From: an uncultured Bacteroides sp.
GTDB lineage: Bacteria; Bacteroidota; Bacteroidia; Bacteroidales; Bacteroidaceae
Assembly: GCF_949298305.1 (NCBI RefSeq)
Contig: NZ_CASFWU010000103.1
Location: 1-8,778 of the forward strand
DNA: 8,778 bases
Direction of reading: 5' to 3'
This document shows positions 1 through 6,007 of this stretch, one piece after another. The translations under genes were made by a program, and so were the position numbers. Positions within the stretch are counted from its first letter, which is position 1, and each line of letters starts with the position of its first letter. The notes below the pieces were generated by a model. It ran no database searches. It was not told the origin of the DNA and saw nothing but the letters and a program-made list of their open reading frames with translations.

Positions 1-234
1 GTACCTCCCCTGTTCCGCACCATCAAGGAGCAGAGCGACACGGACTGGGCCGAGATGTACAAGGTATTCAACATGGGCCATCGTCTGGAAGTCTACCTCT
101 CGCCCGAGCATGCCGAGGAAGTCATCGCCATCTCGAAGTCGTTCAACATCGACGCACAGGTCATCGGCCGCATCGAGGAGAGCGACAAGAAGGAGCTGAT
201 TATCCGCTCGGAGTTCGGAGAGTTCAGGTATTAA
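1..234 (+). CDS. purM: Phosphoribosylformylglycinamidine cyclo-ligase (AIR synthetase), C-terminal fragment
   Basis: This is the last 77 codons of a gene that begins before the window; the frame is open from base 1 and ends with TAA at 232-234. The fragment matches the C-terminal domain of PurM/AIR synthetase: PPLF, then a helix with W-A-E-M-Y, the FNMGHRLEVYL strand (the family has an FN-G motif here) and the closing V-I-G-R-I-E strand. The full enzyme is cytoplasmic and converts FGAM plus ATP to aminoimidazole ribonucleotide in purine synthesis. The catalytic and ATP-binding N-terminal half lies outside the window and cannot be checked. A purM next to prfA and pyrF fits a Bacteroides chromosome. 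Codons are strongly C/G-ending, as in prfA and pyrF. The call is firm; the alternative is a close AIR-synthase-related paralogue. Confidence 0.92.
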   Translation, partial: VPPLFRTIKEQSDTDWAEMYKVFNMGHRLEVYLSPEHAEEVIAISKSFNIDAQVIGRIEESDKKELIIRSEFGEFRY

Positions 235-247
235 GATATTGCACGTT

Positions 248-337
248 ATGGGCTATGTAGTCATCATTCTGATTGTGGTGTGTGTATTGGCTTGGGGGCA
301 ATATTACCGAAGCAATACCACCCGCAAGAAGAAATAA
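248..337 (+). CDS. Candidate single-pass membrane miniprotein (29 aa)
   Basis: A short ORF of 29 codons starts 13 bp after the purM stop. It encodes one continuous hydrophobic segment at about residues 3-16 (VVIILIVVCVLAW), then a polar tail ending in RKKK. That is the layout of a single-pass miniprotein with its basic C-terminus in the cytoplasm. It has no recognisable Shine-Dalgarno sequence, which is normal in Bacteroides. It is followed 36 bp later by another small membrane protein gene, so it may be the first member of the group that ends with the Fic gene. I recognise no family. Against it: a purely chance 29-codon frame is possible. For it: the clean hydrophobic-plus-basic pattern and its operon-like position. 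Confidence 0.42.
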   Translation: MGYVVIILIVVCVLAWGQYYRSNTTRKKK

Positions 338-373
338 AGACAAGGTAAAAGAGAAAAACAATACTCCAAAGCC

Positions 374-631
374 ATGAAGAAAACTCTTGGAAAGCTCATT
401 CTGTATGTCATACTGTGGATTGTAGCAGGTGCCGCTTTGAGCGTTGTAGCCACACGCATCGGTTCAGACTATCTGCACAGCCTGGCTGTCATAGGTCCGC
501 CCATGGTGGTAGGTTACCTGTCCAGTCTCGAAGACGGAGAAGAGAAAGGCCGCCGGTTGCAGTGGTGTCGGTTGGTGTTGCTGACAGGCATAGTCACCAC
601 AGCGTTCTGGCTGCTTAAGAAATTAGTGTAA
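374..631 (+). CDS. Small three-helix membrane protein, unknown function (85 aa)
   Basis: This is an 85-residue, very hydrophobic protein. It has an MKKTLGK basic start, a first helix at about residues 8-27, a second at about 36-50 (LAVIGPPMVVGYLSSL), an acidic/basic loop (DGEEKGRR) and a third helix at about 66-81 ending in KKLV. The positive-inside rule suggests a cytoplasmic N-terminus and loop between helices 2 and 3, with the C-terminus outside. No family is recognised. It lies 36 bp after the 29-aa miniprotein and 26 bp before a 92-aa protein of the same topology, and the Fic gene follows, so the three are likely co-transcribed. Possible roles such as a membrane anchor or a target of the Fic enzyme are inference only. 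Confidence 0.72.
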   Translation: MKKTLGKLILYVILWIVAGAALSVVATRIGSDYLHSLAVIGPPMVVGYLSSLEDGEEKGRRLQWCRLVLLTGIVTTAFWLLKKLV

Positions 632-657
632 CGGAATAAATGTTTTAGGCAAGAATT

Positions 658-936
658 ATGGAACGAGAACACCAAGGTTGCCTGATAGGCATTGGCATGG
701 TCGCCGTTTGTGGAGCCATCCTCTTTGTGGCTTATAAGTGGGACATTCCTTTCCTGAAGTGTGCCTGTTACCTTTTGCCGGCTCTGATAGGTTCCTACAT
801 AGGCAGTCAATATTTCAATACAGCAGAACAAAGGGTGAAGAACCGCTTCTCGCGTCGGACGTGGATTCTGATTGTTATCGGTTTCCTGATACTGGCAGCA
901 GTGCTGGCATGGCTGTTTGAGGGAAGATTGTGGTAA
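658..936 (+). CDS. Small three-helix membrane protein, unknown function (92 aa)
   Basis: This 92-residue hydrophobic protein has the same plan as the 85-aa protein just upstream. Helix 1 is at about residues 8-26, a short loop (YKWDIPF) follows, helix 2 is at about 34-52 with a Gly/Ser-rich end (PALIGSYIGSQYF), then comes a basic loop at about 53-67 (AEQRVKNRFSRR) and helix 3 at about 69-87. The basic loop should be cytoplasmic. Helix 2 in both proteins has a Pro followed by a Gly-Tyr/Ser-Tyr small-residue patch, so they may be distant paralogues, though overall identity is low. It sits 26 bp after its neighbour and 25 bp before the Fic gene. No family or function is recognised. Confidence 0.72.
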   Translation: MEREHQGCLIGIGMVAVCGAILFVAYKWDIPFLKCACYLLPALIGSYIGSQYFNTAEQRVKNRFSRRTWILIVIGFLILAAVLAWLFEGRLW

Positions 937-961
937 TGCATTAATATAGGATCAATTAACT

Positions 962-2110
962 ATGGCGAACAGACAATATAACATAAAGGAACTACCGCTT
1001 GCCTTCGACTTGGAAACAAAAGCCGTGTTGAAGCAGCTGAACTTGGCCAACAAGAAACTGGCCGAGTTGAAAGGGGTTGCCTTGACCATACCGAACGAGA
1101 ACATCCTCATCAGCACCCTCACTCTGCAAGAGGCACGTGAAAGTTCGGCCGTGGAGAACATTGTCACGACCCAGGATGACTTGTATAAGGCCGACTTGGA
1201 TTTGAAAGAGACCGTTATCAATGCTTCCACCAAAGAAGTACTGAACTATCGGCAAGCCTTGCAACGGGGCTTCGATTTGGTTCGTCATAACAAACTGCTT
1301 ACCAATAACATCATCAAAGAGATACAACAGCAGTTGGAATGCAATTCGGCCGGTTTCCGTACCGTGCCCGGCACCATGCTGAAAAGCTCTGACGGAAGGG
1401 TAGTCTATACTCCACCGCAAGACAAAAAGGATGTGGAACGCTTGATGGCGAACTTGGAGTGTTACATCAACGACCCTGCATTGTCGTCCTGCGACCCTCT
1501 GATAAAGATGGCCGTCATACACCACCAGTTTGAAAGCATTCATCCGTTCTATGACGGAAACGGACGCACGGGACGTATCATCTCCATCCTGTATCTGGTT
1601 ATCAACGACCTGCTGGACATCCCCATTCTCTACTTGAGCCGATACATCACACGCAACAAAGGAGAGTACTACCGGCTGCTACAGGCCATACGCAACGACG
1701 ACAGCCTGGAGCAATGGGAGGAATGGATTCTATTCATGCTGAAAGGAGTGGAGCAGACTGCGGGCGAAACCATCAGCCTGGTGAAGAACATCTCTTCCCT
1801 CATGCAGCAATACAAGCAGCGATTGCGCCCTTTGTTCGGCAAACAGTATAAACACGAGTTGTTGAACAACCTGTTCTTCCACCCTTATACAAAGATTGAG
1901 TTTGTTGAACGGGATATGATGGTACAGAGAAAGACCGCCACCAAGTATCTGGATGCAATGGTAGAGGAAGGACTATTGGAAAAGGTGAAGATATGGAAGA
2001 CAAACTATTATATCAATACGCCGCTCGTCCATCTGTTCACCAGCCAGGAAACACCGGAGATGAATCCCCAGACAGTCGTAGAATCTGTTTATGAGAAGGA
2101 TACACTATAA
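962..2110 (+). CDS. Fic-family AMP-transferase (class II, N-terminal inhibitory helix) with C-terminal winged helix
   Basis: The 382-residue protein carries the complete Fic signature HPFYDGNGRTGR at 194-205, with catalytic His194, Asp198 for the metal and Gly/Asn/Arg residues for ATP phosphates. Fic enzymes usually transfer AMP from ATP to a hydroxyl side chain of a target protein. Residues 61-66 (SSAVEN) match the inhibitory motif [S/T]xxxE[G/N]; Glu65 would block ATP binding, which makes this a class II, self-inhibited enzyme like Shewanella SoFic. A Fic/DOC N-terminal region spans about 10-90, the substrate flap (FRTVPG ... YTPP) about 132-152, and a winged-helix-like segment about 295-355 (ATKYLDAMVEEGLLEKV). 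No separate antitoxin is needed or seen. Codon use is less C/G-ending than in prfA, consistent with an accessory gene. The target is unknown. ATG at 962 lies 25 bp after the preceding stop. Confidence 0.93.
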   Translation: MANRQYNIKELPLAFDLETKAVLKQLNLANKKLAELKGVALTIPNENILISTLTLQEARESSAVENIVTTQDDLYKADLDLKETVINASTKEVLNYRQALQRGFDLVRHNKLLTNNIIKEIQQQLECNSAGFRTVPGTMLKSSDGRVVYTPPQDKKDVERLMANLECYINDPALSSCDPLIKMAVIHHQFESIHPFYDGNGRTGRIISILYLVINDLLDIPILYLSRYITRNKGEYYRLLQAIRNDDSLEQWEEWILFMLKGVEQTAGETISLVKNISSLMQQYKQRLRPLFGKQYKHELLNNLFFHPYTKIEFVERDMMVQRKTATKYLDAMVEEGLLEKVKIWKTNYYINTPLVHLFTSQETPEMNPQTVVESVYEKDTL

Positions 2111-2121
2111 CACCCGATACA

Positions 2122-2197
2122 TCATGTACCCCAAAACCGCAATTCGGGTACATGAGCAATCCATCATGTACCCGAATTGCGTTGTTTGGGTACATGA
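2122..2197. repeat. Nested palindrome with four CATGTACCC/GGGTACATG blocks
   Basis: Two 34-nt arms (2122-2155 and 2164-2197) are inverted copies matching at 31 of 34 positions around an 8-nt loop. Each arm is itself bounded by TCATGTACCC on the left and GGGTACATGA on the right, so four blocks lie at 2123, 2146, 2165 and 2188. Like-oriented blocks are exactly 42 bp apart. The element fills most of the gap between the Fic stop and the prfA start. It lacks a U-tract on either side, so it is not a canonical intrinsic terminator, although an RNA copy would fold strongly. A REP-like intergenic element or a protein-binding array are the main alternatives. Confidence 0.9.
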
Positions 2198-2233
2198 GAA
2201 CTGAAAAAGATATAATCACCATATTCGTAATAA

Positions 2234-3346
2234 ATGGCAGAAAACAACAACATACTGGAAAAGCTCGACGGCCTCGTGGCCCGCTTCGAGGAAGTATCAA
2301 CCTTGATTACCGACCCGGCAGTCATTGCCGACCAGAAGCGGTACGTCAAGCTGACGAAGGAATATAAGGAACTGGGCGACCTGATGGATGCCCGCAAGGA
2401 ATACATGCAGGTATTGAACGGCATCGACGAGGCCAAGGACATCATTGCCAACGAGACCGACCCCGAGATGCGCGACATGGCCCGCGAGGAACTCGATGCT
2501 TGCCAGACGCGTCTACCCGAACTGGAGGAGCACATCAAGCTGCTGCTCGTCCCGGCCGACCCGCAGGACAGCCGCAACGCCATCCTCGAAATACGTGGCG
2601 GCACGGGCGGAGACGAAGCGGCCATCTTTGCAGGCGACCTCTTCCGCATGTACTCCAAGTATTGCGACATCAAGGGCTGGCGCCTCGAAGTGTCCAGCGC
2701 CAACGAAGGAGCAGCCGGCGGCTTCAAGGAAATCATCTGTTCCGTGACGGGCGAGAACGTGTATGGCACGCTGAAGTATGAGTCGGGTGTACACCGCGTA
2801 CAGCGTGTGCCGGCCACGGAGACGCAGGGACGTGTGCATACCTCAGCCGCCTCGGTAGCCGTGCTGCCCGAAGCCGAAGAGTTCGACGTAGTCATCAACG
2901 AAGGCGAAATCAAGTGGGACACTTTCCGAAGCGGCGGTGCCGGCGGCCAGAACGTGAACAAGGTGGAGTCCGGCGTCCGCCTGCGCTACAACTGGAAGAA
3001 CCCGCTGACGGGCGTGGTGGAGGAAATCCTCATCGAGTGTACCGAGACGCGCGACCAGCCCAAGAACAAGGAGCGGGCCCTCTCCCGCCTGCGCACCTTC
3101 ATCTACGACAAGGAGCACCAGAAGTACATCGACGACATCGCCTCCAAGCGCAAGACAATGGTCTCCACCGGCGACCGCTCGGCCAAGATACGCACCTACA
3201 ACTATCCGCAGGGACGCATCACCGACCACCGCATCAACTACACTATCTATAACCTGGCTGCCTTCATGGACGGCGACATCCAGGACTGCATCGACCACCT
3301 CATCGTGGCCGAGAATGCGGAAAGGTTGAAGGAAAGCGAATTGTAA
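2234..3346 (+). CDS. prfA: Peptide chain release factor 1
   Basis: The 370-residue protein is a full-length class I release factor. Residues 237-239 are the GGQ motif that triggers peptidyl-tRNA hydrolysis, in the context SGGAGGQNVNKVESGVR. The codon-recognition site at 193-195 reads PAT, the PxT form of RF1 that reads UAA and UAG; RF2 would have SPF. A helical N-terminal domain covers about 1-100, and RGGTGGDEAA (121-130) is typical of the family. The Q of GGQ is the usual target of PrmC methylation. ATG at 2234 gives the expected N-terminus. It is preceded by the 2122-2197 palindrome and followed 27 bp later by a DUF4153 gene. No clear TAnnTTTG promoter is seen just upstream, so transcription may read in from purM or the Fic group. 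Confidence 0.97.
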   Translation: MAENNNILEKLDGLVARFEEVSTLITDPAVIADQKRYVKLTKEYKELGDLMDARKEYMQVLNGIDEAKDIIANETDPEMRDMAREELDACQTRLPELEEHIKLLLVPADPQDSRNAILEIRGGTGGDEAAIFAGDLFRMYSKYCDIKGWRLEVSSANEGAAGGFKEIICSVTGENVYGTLKYESGVHRVQRVPATETQGRVHTSAASVAVLPEAEEFDVVINEGEIKWDTFRSGGAGGQNVNKVESGVRLRYNWKNPLTGVVEEILIECTETRDQPKNKERALSRLRTFIYDKEHQKYIDDIASKRKTMVSTGDRSAKIRTYNYPQGRITDHRINYTIYNLAAFMDGDIQDCIDHLIVAENAERLKESEL

Positions 3347-3373
3347 CAAACAACCCAACTCAATTGTAACGCC

Positions 3374-5047
3374 ATGAAAAACTTCAGCATCTTCCACTCA
3401 CTGGGGCCGGCCTTCCAAAATTGTGCCAGGCGTTTTCCGGTAACGATGGCTTTCATCATCCTACTTTCCGCCTATTTGTGTCTGAATACGGAAGAGGTTA
3501 TGGATTCGGCCGACAGGCTTACATTCCTTATCGGCTATTTCCTGTCAGTCGGTACTTTGCTCTCATTGAGTCTTCACTTGTGGAGTGAGGAGGTGAAAAG
3601 CAAGAAGGTCAATCTTGCTGTTCAGGCAACGGCGTATGTCCTGTTCCTTGCCGATACGGTATTCCTTTATTATCAGGGCAAGGGACTTGCCGTCGGCATA
3701 GCCCATGCAGCATGGATTTTGGCAATCGTCATGTCCATCTTCTTCCTGTCGTTTTTCAGGGAGAAGAATGACATACCAGCCTGGAACTTTACCTGCCGGT
3801 CCGTCAAGAAAGCTGTTTTAGCCGCTATTGTAGGATTGGTGATGAGCGGAGGACTGCTTCTGTTGTACTTTTCAATCGAACATCTGTTCGGATTAGCGAT
3901 TAATGTCAAAATCAACTGGCACATTCTGGTGTTGTGCGGACTGATGCTTCCTTCCTTGCTGTTCATCGGAATGCTGCCCCAAGGAGCGCAGAAACATGAC
4001 CACCGGCCACAAGCCGCAACGTTTATGGCCAACACCATCCGTTATCTCTTCGTACCTCTTGCAGCGGGATACCTGTTGGTGCTCTACGGTTATGCCGCCT
4101 ACATCCTGCTGCGTTGGCAGTTGCCCGACGGATGGGTGTCGTGGCTGGTGACCATCCTTATGGCCGGGTGCATTGCCATCGAAACCGGGCTATACCCCAT
4201 CCGCATCAGAGACAGGAAACCGTGGGACGAACGCATCGCCCGACTGCTTCCGGCTCTGGCACTGCCACTGCTCCTGCTGATGAGTATCGGCATTGCACGC
4301 CGCTTCTGCGACTATGGCATCACCATCAACCGCCTCTACCTGGCCACCCTCAACGTCTGGTTCTATATCGTATGCATCGGATTGCTGGTGGGAAAAGCCC
4401 GCCGCATCAGCTGGATACCCATCTCCTTCACCCTGCTCTTCCTGCTGACATCGACCTTCCCCGTCAACTATGCCACGATTACCCGCGACGTGCTACAGCG
4501 CGAAGTGCGCACCATGCTGAAGGGTAAGGAGCTGCCTCTGGACTACGACCAATACAAGACCCTGCTCAAAGAACTGACGCCGGAAGAAGCCGAACGGCTC
4601 AACGATAAAATGATTTATCTGGATGACCATTTCTTCAGAGAAAGCGTGAAGGAATTCGTCACCATGCAGGAGTTTGACACCTTCTACGGTCTGACGGATG
4701 AAAGCCCCAACAAGGTTCTTTATGGAAAGCTGGACTCTCAAAACATCATAGACATACCGGACGGATACCACCATTTCATCCGGATATATACCTACTGTCC
4801 CCTGCCCGGCGATGTGCTGGAAACAGGAAAAATACCCGTGGACCTGGAAGGGACGGATGTCGTCTACCTGCCGCTCGACACGCTGAAAGCGATAGACGGC
4901 CGGGAAAAGATGCCCGTCTCATTTTATCCCTGCATCTCGGGCAAACGGGTCTTTGTGCCCATCTACTTCTACTTCGACCTGAGGCCGGACGATTACGGCC
5001 AGCTGGGCATTGACATCGAAGGATACCTGTTCTTCAAGAAAAACTAA
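3374..5047 (+). CDS. DUF4153-family polytopic membrane protein
   Basis: This 557-residue protein has about eleven predicted membrane helices in residues 22-362 (roughly 22-37, 50-68, 80-100, 106-127, 145-166, 183-201, 221-246, 254-272, 288-305, 319-340, 346-362). A hydrophilic C-terminal domain of about 190 residues follows. The DYGITINRLYLATLNVW stretch near 313-329 is the conserved YGIT-NR motif of DUF4153/DUF4173 membrane proteins. No biochemical function is established for the family, so none is assigned. The gene lies 27 bp after prfA and 17 bp before pyrF, so the three are probably one transcription unit. The first half (to about 4090) has noticeably more A/T-ending codons than the next 400 bp, which could reflect a mosaic origin or simply membrane-segment codon bias. 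Confidence 0.82.
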   Translation: MKNFSIFHSLGPAFQNCARRFPVTMAFIILLSAYLCLNTEEVMDSADRLTFLIGYFLSVGTLLSLSLHLWSEEVKSKKVNLAVQATAYVLFLADTVFLYYQGKGLAVGIAHAAWILAIVMSIFFLSFFREKNDIPAWNFTCRSVKKAVLAAIVGLVMSGGLLLLYFSIEHLFGLAINVKINWHILVLCGLMLPSLLFIGMLPQGAQKHDHRPQAATFMANTIRYLFVPLAAGYLLVLYGYAAYILLRWQLPDGWVSWLVTILMAGCIAIETGLYPIRIRDRKPWDERIARLLPALALPLLLLMSIGIARRFCDYGITINRLYLATLNVWFYIVCIGLLVGKARRISWIPISFTLLFLLTSTFPVNYATITRDVLQREVRTMLKGKELPLDYDQYKTLLKELTPEEAERLNDKMIYLDDHFFRESVKEFVTMQEFDTFYGLTDESPNKVLYGKLDSQNIIDIPDGYHHFIRIYTYCPLPGDVLETGKIPVDLEGTDVVYLPLDTLKAIDGREKMPVSFYPCISGKRVFVPIYFYFDLRPDDYGQLGIDIEGYLFFKKN

Positions 5048-5064
5048 CTTAAAAACATAGGCTC

Positions 5065-5892
5065 ATGAACAAGCAACAACTTTTTGAAAACATCAAGCGC
5101 AAGCAGTCGTTCCTCTGCGTGGGGCTCGACACGGACATCAAGAAAATCCCCGAACACCTGCTGAAGGAAGAAGACCCCATCTTCGCCTTCAACAAGGCCA
5201 TCATCGACGCCACCGCCGACCTGTGCATCGCCTACAAGCCCAACCTGGCCTTCTACGAAAGCATGGGCGTGAAGGGATGGATGGCCTTCGAGAAGACGGT
5301 GAACTACATCAAGCAGAACTATCCCGACCAATTCATCATTGCCGATGCCAAACGCGGCGACATCGGAAACACGTCGGCCATGTATGCCCGCACCTTCTTC
5401 GAGGAACTGGACATCGACTCCGTGACCGTGGCTCCCTACATGGGCGAGGACAGCGTGACGCCCTTCCTGACGTACGAAGGCAAATGGGTCATCCTGCTGG
5501 CGCTGACCAGCAACAAGGGTTCGCACGACTTCCAGCTGACGGAGGACAAGGACGGCGAACGCCTGTTTGAGAAGGTGCTCCGCAAGAGCCAGCAGTGGGC
5601 CAACGACGAGAACATGATGTACGTGGTAGGCGCCACGCAAGGCCGCATGTTCGAGGATATCCGCAAAGTCGTTCCCAACCACTTCCTGCTCGTCCCCGGC
5701 GTAGGCGCGCAAGGAGGCTCGCTGGAAGAGGTCTGCAAGTATGGCATGACGAAGGAATGCGGCCTCATCGTCAACTCCAGCCGCGGCATCATCTACGTGG
5801 ACAAGACGGAGAACTTCGCCGCCGCCAGCCGCAAGGCCGCACAGGAGGTGCAGGCGCAGATGGCTGAGCAGTTGAAGGCTGTTCTTAGTTGA
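5065..5892 (+). CDS. pyrF: Orotidine 5'-phosphate decarboxylase (long type 2 form)
   Basis: The 275-residue cytoplasmic enzyme decarboxylates OMP to UMP, the last step of de novo pyrimidine synthesis. The signature DAKRGDIGNTS begins at residue 93-94, with catalytic Lys96 flanked by Asp94 and Asp99. The N-terminal strand SFLCVGLDTD (residues 15-24) and YKPN (57-60) are the expected substrate-binding strands. The C-terminal VPGVGAQGG and the NSSRGI phosphate-binding segment are intact. Its length and the RGDIGNT form place it in the longer, so-called type 2 branch. ATG at 5065 lies 17 bp after the DUF4153 stop. The last codon and stop (AGT TGA) fall inside a GTTGACGAG repeat, so the repeat element supplies the stop codon. 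Confidence 0.96.
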   Translation: MNKQQLFENIKRKQSFLCVGLDTDIKKIPEHLLKEEDPIFAFNKAIIDATADLCIAYKPNLAFYESMGVKGWMAFEKTVNYIKQNYPDQFIIADAKRGDIGNTSAMYARTFFEELDIDSVTVAPYMGEDSVTPFLTYEGKWVILLALTSNKGSHDFQLTEDKDGERLFEKVLRKSQQWANDENMMYVVGATQGRMFEDIRKVVPNHFLLVPGVGAQGGSLEEVCKYGMTKECGLIVNSSRGIIYVDKTENFAAASRKAAQEVQAQMAEQLKAVLS

Positions 5893-5996
5893 CGAGGGGA
5901 CGAGTTGACAAGTTGACGAGGGGACAAGGGATGAGTTGACAAGGTAATAAAATACAGGGAGCATGTCCTTGTAGCCTTGTTAACTTGTCCCTTGTC
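5887..5996. repeat. GTTGACAAG-type repeat element overlapping the pyrF stop
   Basis: The 15-mer AGTTGACGAGGGGAC occurs at 5887-5901 and again, identical, at 5911-5925 (24-bp period), with further degenerate GTTGACAAG copies. The second part is an inverted repeat: 5923-5944 against 5975-5996, 22 nt each, around a 30-nt loop. The element covers the whole gap between convergent pyrF and the hydrolase gene, and it starts inside the last pyrF codon. A related element lies at 7140-7257. Confidence 0.82.
5923..5996 (+). terminator. Possible 3'-end hairpin for the pyrF transcript
   Basis: The 22-nt arms 5923-5944 and 5975-5996 pair at 19 Watson-Crick positions. All three mismatches become G-U wobbles in the rightward (pyrF) RNA but A-C mismatches in the leftward RNA. 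Strand-specific pairing suggests the hairpin may act on the pyrF mRNA, as a terminator or as 3'-end protection. There is no U-run after the stem, so it is not a standard Rho-independent terminator. Confidence 0.4.
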
Positions 5997-6007
5997 TACT
6001 AAGGAAA

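Noticed and set aside
2185..2216. TTTG at 2185 and TATAATCA near 2211 as a prfA promoter
   Set aside because: The downstream box does not fit TAnnTTTG, and the TTTG lies inside the palindrome.
2152..2367. Rightward open frame starting in the palindrome
   Set aside because: It runs through the repeat and overlaps the prfA start in another frame; no protein likeness.
2164..2961. Leftward open frame of 265 codons opposite prfA
   Set aside because: It is Ser/Arg-rich low-quality sequence, an antisense shadow of release factor 1.
5044..5964. Leftward open frame of 306 codons opposite pyrF
   Set aside because: pyrF is intact with its catalytic motif on the other strand; this frame has a Leu/His/Val-rich antisense composition.
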